Below, piece after piece: positions 32,359 through 44,557 of a DNA stretch of 64,000 bases; position 1 is the first letter of the stretch, and each line of letters starts with the position of its first letter. Source of the DNA: Plantago major (Eukaryota; Streptophyta; Magnoliopsida; Lamiales; Plantaginaceae); the NCBI GenBank assembly GCA_026545765.1, contig CM048843.1, positions 14,158,200 through 14,222,199 of the forward strand, written 5' to 3'. The translations under genes were made by a program, and so were the position numbers. Under the pieces are notes generated by a model. That model was not told where the DNA came from. It made no database searches and saw only the letters and a list, made by a program, of their open reading frames with translations.

Positions 32359-33215
32359 TGTTGAGGGGTAAAACCTCTATCACTAACTAACTAAACTATT
32401 ACAAATAACCTAGTCTAAGGCCCGCTTCCGACTTGAGGTCCGACGTAGTAATGGTCCTAGCTTGCGTACCTGAAAGGACTAAGTGGTGGGGGGGGGGGGG
32501 TTAGAATGGATTACCCGGATTACCTATGTCAATCCGGTAAGAGACTTTACTCAAGAGAGAGTTGGAAGCTCTCAATGTAATAGTTATGAGGGATTATGAT
32601 AACATTTGGGAATTGACTTAGGGATTCCACCTTTGATATTGCTTACCTCAAGGTCTTGGACCTTGTGCTATATTTATAGTTATCATATGCTTATGAGGTG
32701 GCTCACAAGATGATGCCAAGTGTATGATTCAGATTTGGACACCAATGCTACCTTTGGCCCATGGCCCATTAGTGAACAGTAATCCAATACTAATCAATGG
32801 GCCTGGGAGGGTAGTTTGGACCTTTTACCTCTGAGAATCTTTATTCGCTGTTGGGTCCATGTCGGTCCCTCGGATGATTTATGCCTTGGTTGATCGCCTT
32901 GGGTAACTCTGGATGTCCGAGCGAGAGTTTCACAAGTATCTCGATGGTTACATTATGCGTTTGGTCTTGATGTGATGGTGGCGTCGAGATTCTCTCGTCC
33001 GTTTGGCATCTGTCTTGGCGTAGCTGTTTAGAAGTCCCTTCTCCAGCTAGCTCGGACTTGCTGTGAGGGCACAGTGACTTTAGCGTACTGGTTGATTCAC
33101 TTTGACCGGACCATGTGAGGTCGGACCAGTACTGAATTGGCTATTTAAGTCGTGATGCGCTTTAGGACACGCTCTATGGTGCCCTTAACGGATTGGACAC
33201 ATGTCCGTAACAACA
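32359..33215 (-). repeat. 5' LTR of the Tat element
   Basis: 857 bp with short inverted ends TGTTG and CAACA. It contains a minus-strand TATA box at 32671-32678 (TATAAATA on the element strand) that would drive the genomic RNA. A homopolymer G run lies at about 32488-32500. The right half matches the truncated left LTR. Several differences between the two are CAG or CTG in the left copy against CG here. Confidence 0.85.
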
Positions 33216-34128
33216 AATTTGATTTTGATATCTTAATTAGCCTAGAGAACAGTAGTACACATTGAATTTTTAATCCGTTTTCGACACCGTTACTCTTATA
33301 CTCCGTCCAGACTCAACTTGCCGTGTGCTTAACATGGATTTTAAAAGTATTATATAAATAATTAGAATAATTTAGAAAATGTAAAATTTAATGAATAAAC
33401 AAGGACATTGTGAATAAAGTAGAAAAGATAGTGAATAAAGTATGAGATTGAGAGAGTTAAGTATGAGATTGAGAGATTGGGATGGATCAAAATAAAATGC
33501 AAAAGTTTAGATTGGGACGGAGGGTGCGTTATACCGTTAGAAAAACTTAATTAAGGATATGAAAAAAATATTGATTATTATGGAAACCATGATTACGGAG
33601 AAAGTAATTTAGACGCAAAGTCTTATGGGGATGCTCCCTTATAAATTTAAAAAAGGACGGACATAAAACAATAATGTTTTATCAGTAAACATATCTTATA
33701 TTTGTCATTCAATGTCGTTTTATATGATCAACTATTTTAAGCATGATAATTGGTTTTTACCATAAAATATTTACTGCAGAGATAAATATAGACACATTTT
33801 TAACGTTTATGATCAATATTATTAGCAAAAAATCCAAAAATGGCTAAAATCATTACATTTGTACAACATTCATGAACCAGGAACCACTACAACATGTTGT
33901 AGGTAAGAAAAAAAACCTAATTGCGGTTAAATAACTTCTACTTGTTTAAAAAACTAACATGAATTTACTGGTTTATTCCAAAACACAGTTATTTCTCTTT
34001 TCATATTAACAATGTTATAGTTAAAGTAAAAAAATTTATCTTATTTTCTACTTTGAAACTTTTCAAAAAAGTAACCTACTAAACCACCCACACTATTATA
34101 ACCTACCATGTTATTGCGTTATACACTT
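33216..34128. other. AT-rich spacer between Tat element and Copia-2
   Basis: No gene seen. Holds a Stowaway-like MITE (33301-33522). Its last 50 bp are the left part of a Helitron-like repeat that continues after Copia-2 at 50402. Confidence 0.5.
33301..33522. mobile_element. Stowaway-like MITE (Tc1/mariner type)
   Basis: CTCCGTCC after a TA at 33299-33300, and GGGACGGAG at 33514-33522, form inverted ends with an AT-rich interior of about 220 bp. This matches the CTCCGTCC consensus of plant Stowaway elements. The right TA is not directly adjacent, so the right end is imperfect. Confidence 0.5.
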
Positions 34129-35880
34129 TGTTGGGAAATTTTCTTGTGAAATTTGTTGGGAAATTTGTTGGGAAATTTCTTGAGAAATTTGTTAGGAATT
34201 TTGTTAGATATTTTGTAAAGAATATCTGTTTAGTTTTGTTCAGCAACATGATGACTTATCTTAGTCTCAGAAAGGTGATTAGTACTCTTGGTTCACTTGA
34301 ACATTGTAAAAGAGGAAAACCACTAAGTATGATAGTCTAGCTAATCTTGTATAGGATGTTAGGTCTCAAAATGTAACTTTTATTTTATGAAGAGAAGACC
34401 AAGAAGAAGTCATCCAAGCAGAAAGCTCAACGACATTGAAGACTTGAAGAAAACTGCACAAGATTATCGAATCATTGTTCAGATATCTTAGCCAGATATC
34501 TTAAAGACACGAATAGTTTCAAACAAACTGTGTCACAAGAGATATCTGAGAAATAAGAGACATATCTGAAAACAAGGAAAGTGTCCACAGATATCTATTC
34601 TCAGATACCTTGAGCATTAGTCACATTTCTGAAAAAGAAATATATTGCAAACAAAAATTGTTTCAATAAATACGAGTGGTATCTGAAGATTATAGATAAG
34701 GATGTGCAAAGAATCAGACAACACTAGTCTCTGATACAAAGCATAGTTCCGTTGACACTACATGACAAAAAGTATAGTACAATGCATTTAATGCACGGAC
34801 AGAGATGTCTGAATAAAAGCGGCAACTACGGGAAGAAGACAAAACTGCATAAAGATACTATACACAGATATCAATCGTTTGAATTTGAGCCTAACGGATA
34901 CTATTCTAACGGCACTCAAATTCATCTATAAATATCAACACTTAGACTGCTTGAGAAGATACACTGAACACCTTGAACTGCATACAAATGCTGAACGTCT
35001 TACTCTCTCAAAGCAACTTACTTATCCTAAAAGCTTTCTGTTGCGACCAAAGCTTTTGATCTTGAGTAAACACTGAAGTTCTAAGTGTCCTGATCCTAAA
35101 CAAGCAAAGCTATCTGTGAAGGAGTTAAATCAAAAGATCAACTATCTGAGATTCATTCTCTTGAATAGATATCATAAGACTTGGTCAAGAAATCGAACAA
35201 GATACCATCTGTTGTAAAGTGTATTAAGTAACAGTTCACAGAGCTATCGATTAATCAAAAGTTATTAAGAAAGCTCATCGACAACTCAAACCAAACCAAC
35301 AACACCATAATGGCGTGGAGCAGTGAAGTACTTAGTTTGAAAAATCAGGAATAACTCCAAGGTTCCGAGTATAGGAAGTACTTGATTTGGGAAACTAAGG
35401 AATAACTCAAGGTTATTGAGTATAGGAAGTACTTAGCTTGGGAAGCTAGGAATAACTCAAAGGTTTACGAGTATAGGAAGTACTTGGTCGTGAAAGCCGG
35501 GAACAACTCAGGGGAACATTTGGTTGGGAACCAATTGTTAAGAATCTTAGAATAGGATTATTGTAAGGAGATCTCAATTATCTGTTCTAGTGAATTCTAG
35601 GTCTCTGATAGACCGAAGTGGATTGGTTGGAGGATTACGCCACCTCCAGATACCACTATACTTGCTGTGTCATTTACCTTTCTGTATTTACATTTCAGCA
35701 ACACACACACACATATTAACTGTTTCTGCACTTATCTTTATTAAGTCTTCCGCACTCTGATTCTAAGTATCAAATATCCATTCAGATATCTGAGAAATAA
35801 TTGTTATGGACAAAAGTTTTAAAAGACTATTCACCCCCCCCCCCCCCCAGTCTTTTACTTTGCCGTTATCTGGACCAACA
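34129..35880 (+). repeat. 5' LTR of Copia-2
   Basis: 1752 bp. The first 75 bp are a run of TGTTGGGAAATT-like units, one more than in the 3' LTR. Contains the four-unit AAGTACTT array (about 35327-35515), a CA microsatellite and a C run near 35835. Confidence 0.92.
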
Positions 35881-35882
35881 AG

Positions 35883-35894
35883 TGGTATTAGAGC
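35883..35894 (+). promoter_or_regulatory. primer-binding site of Copia-2, one mismatch
   Basis: Reads TGGTATTAGAGC, one C-to-T change from the initiator tRNA-Met complement seen in Copia-1. The changed C is in a CAG context, a CHG methylation site in plants, so deamination after insertion is a likely cause. Confidence 0.85.
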
Positions 35895-35997
35895 AGGAGG
35901 TTCACCAGTCTTCTGCACTGAACCTAGATCCCCAGATAGGTGAAGGAACTTTGTCCACTTTTGAGGACTATTTAATTTGTGTGTTAAGTGTGCAGGT

Positions 35998-38456
35998 ATG
36001 TCTCTGAGTGATGCACCCATTCTCAAACCAGAGAACTACGAGAAATGGAAAAATAACATGATGCTCCACCTTGAAGCCATAAGTGACGAGATGATCGAAG
36101 TAATAAAGAATGGCCCAATAGTCATTCAACAACTTAAGCAAGTCATGGAGGTTTCGAGTGGAAGAGACAGAGATCAAAGCGAAGGATCTTCACAAACAGA
36201 TGCGTCAACTAGTGGAAGATCTACTGGTCAAGTTATTTACGAACCAAAGCCCAGAGAACTCTGGACATCGGAAGATGCCAAGAGGAATCATTGGATGGTC
36301 AAGCTTGTAACATCATCATCGGATCGACACGGAGCACATACAATGTAAAGCGTGGGGTGCTAAAATGGCGAAAGTTGCTGCAATCGATTGAAGAAATCAT
36401 GCGTAACGAGAAAACCAAGGAAAACAAGTTCGAAGTTCTAAAGTTGAAATTTCAAAATTTCAAACAAGGTCCTGAAACTCGGAAGAACTTGATTTTAGGT
36501 TTACCACTCTCATGAGTGATATGGCGACACTTGGGAAGCAATAGATACTCTCGATCGAGAAGATTAAGACTATTGTCGAAGTCTTAACCTGGCCGGAGCA
36601 TACTAAATTCTTTTATTTTAACCAAGGTATGCCAAATATCACTCCAGTTGAACTTTTCTCGCATCTTGCTACTGTTGACTATGAGACAACTCAGAGAGAA
36701 CAAACAACTGAAAAGTTGCAGAATGTTGCTCTAGTTACTCAAGGAACTTCTGAAAAGAAGAAAAGCAAGGAGGAAACTGAGGATGCTCTTGCTGCAAAGC
36801 AAATGAGCAAATTTGTCAGTCGAGAAATTGAGAGAAGAAAAGCCAAAGAGAAGCTGAAAAAGCATCTAGGCTCAAACTATCACCAGTACAAAAATATGCA
36901 AAGCTCGCTGAACAAGCGAGCTCAGAAAGCATCATGTACTGAGGAAGCAGAAATTGGAAATGATATCTGTTTCTCCGTCGTAAACACAGCCACTTCAAGA
37001 AGGATTGTCCTGCCCTCAACAAACTAAGGACAGGCGACAAGAAAGATAGAAGAATCTTCAGAAGAAGCCAGAAAGCTTTGTTAACTGAAGAAAGAAAGAA
37101 AATCCAAATTCAACTGGATGCTCTAGATGTTGAGACAGATTCTGAGGATGACAATTCAGATAATTCAACTTTACCATCACCAGAATTATGTGGAGTTACT
37201 CATGATATAATCGACTTCGGCCTCAAGAAGAATGAAATGTGTGGAGTTGCTGAAATTGACGGTCCAGACATCTCCAACATAGAAAACTGTCTTATGGCTG
37301 ATGAGGTAACACATACTTCTTGCTACACTTATGAAAGTGATGAAAGGAAACAAAAAATCTAGAAAATCTCAGGAAAGAACTTGACATCTATGAAAGAGAA
37401 TTTCTAATGATCCGAGCTAGAGCCGAAAACCTTGAAGAAGAAAATAATTCTCTTGCAAAGGAAAATTCTCAATTAGTTAAAGTATCTGAGAGAAAGGATG
37501 CTGAAAATGCATTTCTCAAAGCTCAGATATCTGAGACTGAAAAGTCACATAAAGAAGCAATGGCTGAATTACAAAAGAAATATGAAGATCTTCTTTCTGA
37601 GAACAAGGAACTCAAGAAGAAAGAATTATCTTTTCAATCTTATGCCAAAGCTAGTGACACTCTTACTGAAGTACAATCTTACTTAAGAGATCCTTCAGAA
37701 AAGAAAGGACTTGAAATTGAATACACAGACAGATTGTTCTATCACTCTGAATAAGAGTAAGGAGAAAAGAACATTTGTAAGTACTCAGCAAGACGGTTCC
37801 CATGCAATCTATAGTATCGGTGAAAAGACAAAGATTGTTGACAAAGGAAAGGCAGTTGCGACTAAACCTTTGTGGGAAAAACAAGTCAAAAACAAAACTG
37901 TTGGGTACGTCTCTGAAAAGAAACACAACACTGAAAAGTGTAAACACCCACAGTGCTATGTCTCTCAAAAAGGTAGAATTGCAGGAGCTGGCAAATTCTC
38001 CCATGTCACTTTTTCTGGAAAGAAATTGGATCAACCAGAGACTAGCAAAGTTGCTGAGAAAAGATCTCAGATAGCTTCAAGTGCTCGAAACGGTATTGGC
38101 TACAAAGGCATCGGAAAACAACTTGCTCATGAGTACAAGCAGGAGCAAGAACGATGGCTGAAAGCTAGAATTGCTCAAAGCAATTATCAGAAGTGGAAGT
38201 TAAATCAAGCCTTTGAAAATCAATGCAGGCTAGAAGAAATCACAGGAAGGCTAAGTTTGCTGAAAAGCAAACTCAGAAACCTGACAGGTATCTGAAAGCA
38301 TCTTATGGAGCACCTAGGAACACACCAAGGATGAAAATAATTCTTACTAATGATAACATTCATTCAAATAGAATTCCTCCTTACGTTCCTATCAGACAAA
38401 AGCATATTTCAAAGAAATTCATACAAAAATGGATTCCCTCTTGGAAGAACTTTTAA
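35998..38456 (+). pseudogene. gag of Copia-2, frameshifted
   Basis: ATG 35998 opens MSLSDAPILKPENYEKWKNN and stays open to 36348. Further gag pieces: 36629-37027 (VELFSHLATVDYETTQRE, then basic), 37078-37362 (acidic), 37407-37754 (coiled coil), 37711-38295 and 38223-38456 (basic C-terminus with RIPPYVPIRQ). A zinc-knuckle remnant lies near 36968-37010. Only short shifts separate the pieces, some in patches where CTGAG reads CGAG (36290-36400). Confidence 0.78.
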
Positions 38457-38519
38457 TTCGACGGTTCCATCAAAGATATGAGAACCTAATCTCCTGTTTC
38501 AGTGCGTAATGCTTCCGGA

Positions 38520-39845
38520 CTAAAGCACAATGGCTATTTGATAGTGGATGCGGAAAGCACATGACGAGACAAAGCAAATCTGGTTGATTACAAAGCTTGC
38601 AACAGGACCGGATATCGATTTCTTTGAGGAGAATTAAATCCTCTCTGGATTTGCAACGTCAAATTGGGGACTTTAACAATCACTGACGTATTACATGTTA
38701 AGGATTTGAAATATAATCTATTTAGCATGAGCCAGTTTGCAGACAAGGGTTTTACTATAAAATTCAAAGCTAAATCGCAAACTAATTGACAATGAGTCAA
38801 GCAGCAGTCTTGGTTGGTCGGCGGAAAGGCGATCTTTATGTTGCCGATTGGGCATCTGCCAATCAAGAATGTCTCATGGTGAGTCAATCTGGTCACATGA
38901 AGAGCCTTTGGTTATGGCACAAAAGAATGAGTCACTTGAACTTCAAAACTGAATAGACTTGCAAGAAAGAGTTAGTGGTTGGTCTTCCTGAACATCTTCG
39001 GAAAGGATGGTATCTGCTTCACGATGGGGAAACAATCTAAGATCTCTTTCAAGTCCAAAATCGACACTCTAGTGTTAGACCAACGCAACTTTTACACATG
39101 GATCTTTTGAATCATCTCAGAACTAGTTATGCGGGAAAGAAGTATGGTCCGTTGTGGTAGATGACTTCTCAAGATTCACTTGGGTTGTCTTTCCAAACAC
39201 AAATCGATGCCGTGGTGGAGATACCAAACTTCTTTGAAAAAGCTTGAAGTCATGAAAAATGACAAGGTATCTGCAATCAGAACAGACCATGGTACTGAGT
39301 TTGTCAACCAGTACATAAAGGAGTTTTGTACCTGCAAAGGTATACAACACCAACTTTCCTCGTAAGAACACCTCAACAAAATGGTGTTGCAGAAAGGAAA
39401 AAACAGAACCCTTAAAGAAGCTGCAAGGACAATGCTAGGCGACATCGAAATAAGTGAAATTTATTGGGTTGAAGTCGTAAACACACTGCGCTACACTCAG
39501 AACAGATGTTTGATAAACAAACAACATGACAAGACCCCCTATGAAATCTTGGTTGGTAGACCCCCTAATATCAAACATCTGAGAGTATTTGGTTGTAGAT
39601 GTTTTGTTCTAAACAATGGGAAAGATTATCTGAGAACATTTCAACCAAAGGCAGATGAAGGTGTTTTTCTTGGCTATTCCACAAACAGCAAAGCCTACAG
39701 AGTTTACAACAAAAGAACAAAGAAAATTGAAGAATCAGTTCATGTTGTATTCTATGAAGGAAGTAAGAAAACACCTCCTATTGATGAACTCTCAGAAAGG
39801 TTCAAAGAATTATTACTGAGGGATTCTAAAGAAGAATCCTCATAA
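38520..39845 (+). pseudogene. protease and integrase of Copia-2, frameshifted
   Basis: The protease site is DSG (38540-38548), intact unlike in Copia-1. The HHCC and core regions at 38560-39240 are heavily shifted. The second Asp (IRTDHGTEF) lies in 39180-39365. The Glu (VLQKGKNRT, against VAERKNRT in Copia-1) sits at a shift near 39395. The integrase C-terminal part is open at 39381-39845 (YWVEVVNTLRYTQNRCL, EILVGRPPNIKHLRVFGC). Confidence 0.8.
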
Positions 39846-39860
39846 AGGAAAAACATCATT

Positions 39861-41813
39861 ATGGAAAGTGAGGATGACTCTGACGTAGAAAAGCTTGAAA
39901 AGCCTAGTAACAACAAGATGACTCACAAACATGATGAGGAATTTCCTATGAGTTTTCCAGAAATGGAACAGGTTACTGAGAACCTTCATCATGAAGAGGT
40001 ATCTGAAATTAAGAATGCTGAAATGCATATTCCAGATATCTCTAACACTGAAAAAGTGTCAGATATCTATGACATTTCCCATATGTCAGATATCTCAGAT
40101 ACTGAAAGAGTATCAAATCAAAATCTTAGTGATTCACATTCAGATCACTTGGATATTGATCATACTAGCACTAAACCTATGATGAGATGGATCAAAGATC
40201 ATCCTACAAAGGATATAATTGGACCAATTAATCAGGGTGTTAGGACTAGGAGAGCAATAGCTGAAAATGCTGACTCTCTCTTTGGATGTTTCATCTCGAA
40301 TATTGAACCTAAAAATATAGAAGAAGCATTAGGAGACCAAGACTGGATCTCTGCAATGCAAGAAGAGTTGGATCAATTTGAGAGAAACAAAGTCTGGAAA
40401 CTAGTTCCATTTATAGAAGGAATATCTATGATTGGAACTAAATGGGTTTTCAGAAACAAGATGAATGAATCGGTGAAATAACGTAAACAAAGCAAGATTG
40501 GTTGCGAGGATTTACTCAAGAAGGCTTAGATTTTGACGAGTCATATGCACCGGTTGCGATTGGATGCAATAAGACTCTTTCTAGCCTTTTGACTCATAAA
40601 GATTTCAAAGTTTATCAGATGGATGTCAAAAGTGCATTCTTAAACGGTGAACTTGCAGAAGAAGTTTATGTTGAGCAACCACCTGGCTTTGAAGTTTCCT
40701 CAGAAAGTAGAATGGTCTATAAACTACAGAAAGCTCTGTATGGTAAAGCAGCTCCAAGAGCATGGTATGACACTTTGGCCAAATACCTTCTGGGAAGTGG
40801 TTTCAAGAAAGGTGAAGTTGATAAAACTTTATTTACCTTAAATCATGATGGGAAACTACTCTTAGTTCAAGTATATGTTGATGACATCATATTTGGATCT
40901 AAGGACAAGCAACTTTGTAATGACTTTGCAAATCTCATGAAAAGTAAGTTTGAGATGAGCATGATGGGAGAAATGAATTATTTTCTAGGATTGCAAGTCA
41001 AGCAACTCAATGATGGAATATTCATTAGTCAAACAAAGTATGCAAAAGATATGCTCACAAAATTCAATCTTAAGCCTTCTGAAAAGAATGCTAAGATACC
41101 TATGAGCATTGGAACCAAAATGACCTATATTGAATCGCATAAGAGTGTTGAAGAACATAAGTATAGGAAATTGATAGGTTCACTACTTTACCTCACTGCA
41201 AGTAGACCTGATATTCAATATGCCGTTGGAGTATGTGCTAGATTTCAGACAAATCCAATGCAAACACACTACAACATTGCTATGAAAATATTAAGGTATG
41301 TAAAGGGTACAGTAGATGTAGGATTGTGGTATCCTAAAGAAAGTGGATTGAGTTTAGCTGGGTACTCAGACGCTGATTATGCTGAAAATATTAAGGTATG
41401 TAAAGGGTCAGTTTCTGGGCACTAGACTTATCTCATGGTTTAGCAAGAAGAAAAACTCAATTGCAACTTCTACCACAGAGGCTGAATATATTGCTGCTGG
41501 TTGTTCTGCAACACAAATTCTGTGGATACAACAACAACTTAAAGACTATGGACTCGATGAGAAGAAAACTCCCATTTTCTGTGATAACACAAGTGCTATT
41601 GCGATTACACAGAATCCTAAATTTCATGCCAGAACAAAGCACATTGATGTTAGACATCACTTCATCAGAGACCATGTTGAAAAAGGCAATATAGAGATAC
41701 TCAAGATTGGCACTGAAGACCAACTTGCAGATATCTTCACTAAGCCACTACAAGAAAGTAGATTCTTAGCCTTAAGACATAGTCTTGGACTAATGGAACT
41801 ACCAATGAACTGA
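39861..41813 (+). pseudogene. reverse transcriptase and RNase H of Copia-2, three pieces
   Basis: 39861-40481 carries the acidic linker and the start of RT ([11 protein letters not shown]). 40502-41425 carries the RT core with [11 protein letters not shown] and YVDD and ends early. 41379-41813 carries RNase H ([17 protein letters not shown]) to the natural C-terminus LMELPMN, TGA 41811. The first break (about 40470-40560) is a patch of small losses. The second, near 41383, is a 26-bp duplication of 41283-41308 that replaces part of RNase H. Confidence 0.85.
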
Positions 41814-41822
41814 AAGAGTTCA

Positions 41823-41938
41823 GGTATCTGGAACGGGCATCCAGAGAAGAGGTATCTGGAACGGGCATCCAGAGAAGAGGTATCTGGAACGGGTATCCAG
41901 AAAAGAGAAAAGAGAAATCTGGAACGGGTATCCAGAAG
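41823..41938 (+). repeat. 28-bp tandem repeat with hairpin units after pol
   Basis: GGTATCTGGAACGGGCATCC starts at 41823 and 41851, and GGTATCTGGAACGGG recurs at 41879, an exact 28-bp period, with a diverged fourth unit ending near 41938. Each unit holds TCTGGA and TCCAGA around ACGGGCA, so each can form a 6-bp stem. The array sits 10 bp after the pol stop. Confidence 0.85.
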
Positions 41939-42639
41939 TCAAAAAGGCTAAAGAGCAAAAAGATAGCTTAAGATCTCTGAGACGGGAACTCAGATATCTG
42001 AATCACTCTATAAACGGGGAACACAAAAGAGAATAGTATAACTATCTGCAGTCAACTACTCTCTTGAAACTCGCATTATTTCTATCTTGATGAAAAACTT
42101 GGAAAAATCCTAAGTACAAGACAGATTCAGATGCGAACAGTGTCCTTGGTCATACAGAATTGTGTTTCAGATAGCAAGTCGCCAAAATTCATTAAATGGG
42201 CACAATTACACTTGTTGATTGTGATCATTGCTGAAGAAGCAATGGTGACCCTTGATGAAGTTAAGCGATTGATCTGTACGGTGGAAATTAATTCACAGTA
42301 AATAGTGGACTGTTGAAATTCAGACATGGCCCACTCAGCATTTAATGCCGAACTAGCTTTTGCTCACGCCTGCTTGCAAATCACAGATACTCACACACAA
42401 AATCAATTTGTATGTATTTGTCTGTTGGGATTCAACTGCTATATATATGGGATTTTGGCAAATGAAATCACTTTTGCCTAATCCGAAATTTCATCTTGCA
42501 CAAAAATAGCAAATCCTTCTCTTGATTCTCTGCAAACCCTCTACAATCTCTGCAAATCAAGATTAAGTTTTTCTGAAAAGAATCACTGAATCAAATCTCT
42601 TTCAAACATCAATTTCAAATCCCTACACTATATAAAGAG
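41939..42639 (+). promoter_or_regulatory. pol-ORF3 spacer with possible internal promoter (Copia-2)
   Basis: Non-coding. TATATATAT at 42440-42448 stands about 190 bp before the ORF3 ATG. A CT-rich leader-like segment (about 42510-42610) and TATATAAAG just before the ATG follow. All are conserved with Copia-1. No ORF of note. Confidence 0.4.
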
Positions 42640-44557
42640 ATGGCCTCCAAGAACCCTTCAACACAGAAATCCCAATCCTCCATTGGTACTGCTGAAAAGC
42701 AAGCACCAGAGTTGGTTATTGTGAACAATCGACTGGTAGGAGTTTTTAATCCTGACCATTGGACTTCAAGTCACAGAATGATTTGGGGTGGTGCCACGGT
42801 TGAGGAATACCTCACTGCTGCAATAGAAAACCAAACTGACAGAAAATTGATTCTTGACATGCTTGAAAAGGCACAAATCAAGGGTTTTCTATCTGCTCGC
42901 CCAAGTGGAATTTCATCACTCGATGTGTTGGAATTTTACAACAACTCCAGGATTATTTTCTGTGTATCTGAAGGCACTGAAATAGTGTCTATCAAAACCT
43001 CAGTCCAAGGAAAGGAAATCCTTCTGGACTTAACAACTTTCTGTAAGTTGTTTGAGGTTCAAAATCTTGGAAAGGATTTTGAAATAAACACCAAGGATGA
43101 GGAACTCCTTGAAGGTGTTAAAGAACTTTCTGATGGCGTGTGTGATCTTGAAAATCGATACACCCACTGAGTTCAAGCTTGCTGACATCCGAACCAGACA
43201 TCTGTTGGTTCACTGGGATGTACTGGCTTGCATTCTTCACAGATGCTTTGATGGTCTACAAGGAGGTGCTGACCAGATAAGCCAAGAACGATGCATCATG
43301 ATGTTCTTGCTGAATCAACAAGACAAAAGGCTAGAAAACCCTTTTAATTGGGGAAAGTACGCCTTCATGAAATTCGTGAAGAAGATTCAAGGCTTCGAGC
43401 CTAAAATTGTCAAAGGACTAGCTGAGCCAAAGGCCACAATAGGCTATGGTCTGAAGATATGCTACTTGCTGGAAAAGCTTGGCATTGAGCTCAGAGAGAC
43501 GGCAGAAATAGCCAACAGTAACTTACTCTACAAATATGAGTATACAAATCTAATGAAAAAGGTTACTGGGTCTCAGAAAGGTCCTAAGAAGCGAAAATCT
43601 GAAAAGATATCTGAAGAAAAGGTTGCGACCAAGAAGCCCAGAACTTCAAGAAAGAAGTCTGCTGGCAAATCAGAAGACACACCCAAAGAGGTTGTCAATT
43701 CTCAGATATCTGCAGGCATTACCGATGAACTAATAAAGGCAGATGAACTCATCAATGCTGCAAAAGAGTTATCAACTACTGAACAAGTAGACTCAGCAAG
43801 AGAAAGTGCTTTCAGAAATGTTGCGACTAATGCAGAAAGCCTTGCTGATGAACTCATAAATGCTGCCAAGAGTGGTGAAAAGCACCAAGCCCCTTCTGCA
43901 GAAACCGCAGGAATAATGGACCAATCAGTTCCTAATGCTGATGAGAGCTCTAACGATGAAGATGATGAACTAGTCATCTCTCAAGTCCTAGAAAGAACAA
44001 AGAGGGCTAAGGTTACTGAAAAAGTAACTGGTGATAAGGTATCTGAAGAAGAACCTACACCACAGGTTGCTGAACCTATAGCAAAGGTTGTTGGCGCAAA
44101 CACATCATCAGGGAATGTTTCTTATGCACAACTTCAAAAAGCCCTGATGAGTGGTATTTTAGTGCTGGCAGATGCTGATGGAAATGCCACAACTAAAAAT
44201 CTGGAAGAACGTTCTACTGATCAATCCTCTGCTTCCAAACAACCACAACAACCACAATCACAACAACCACAACAGCCACAAGTGGTTGATGAAATGGTAA
44301 ATGAACTCCATTTTGAATTACCAGCAATACAGTATGCTGAAGAAAATCCTGTAATTGAGCAGGTTCCCCAACTCAATGAGAGGGATCAAACTGAGACATC
44401 TACTCAGAATGATCAACCAGGGGAGGCAACTGAGTTGCATACTCAGGAAAGGTGTGAAGTACCAGAAACTTCAAGTAAAGAAACTGCACTGGGACAAGAA
44501 GACCTAAGTATAGAAAGGTCACAAGTTCCAGAGACCAATCAGCCTGAAACTACTCAG
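42640..44557 (+). CDS. ORF3 exon 1 of Copia-2
   Basis: ATG 42640 (MASKNPSTQKSQSS). One frameshift near 43150 divides it into 42640-43170 and the frame of 43097; there Copia-1 has AAATCAGATAC and this copy AAATCGATAC. Content: N-terminal domain of about 310 residues (NPDHWTSSHRMIWGG, HWDVLACILHRCF), a Lys/Ser linker, helical repeats of the ADELINAAKELS type, a Gln/Pro run (QQPQQPQSQQPQQPQ) and an acidic/Thr-rich tail. The exon ends CAG at 44557, phase 0, before donor GTAGCT. Unspliced, the frame stops inside intron 1 at 44621. Confidence 0.78.

Larger units (their letters stand above)
3726..33215 (-). mobile_element. Ty3/gypsy retrotransposon, Tat lineage, split by nested Copia-1
   Basis: The element lies on the minus strand, so its 5' end is on the right. 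The 5' LTR is 32359-33215 (starts TGTTG, ends CAACA on +), followed by a primer-binding site reading TGGCGCC and then gag, protease, reverse transcriptase, two RNase H domains and integrase down to 26317. The left LTR (3726-4188) is truncated. Between integrase and the left LTR is a plus-strand gene set. A second RNase H after the RT-linked one, and an antisense ORF near the 3' LTR, are known traits of Tat-lineage elements (Retand, Grande, Ogre). Copia-1 interrupts the element at 5692-21816. Without Copia-1 about 13.4 kb remain. Stops and frameshifts in gag-pol show it is not autonomous as assembled. Confidence 0.88.

Noticed and set aside
41823..41938. 28-bp repeat array as a CRISPR
   Set aside because: No spacers between units, plant transposon context, units directly adjacent.
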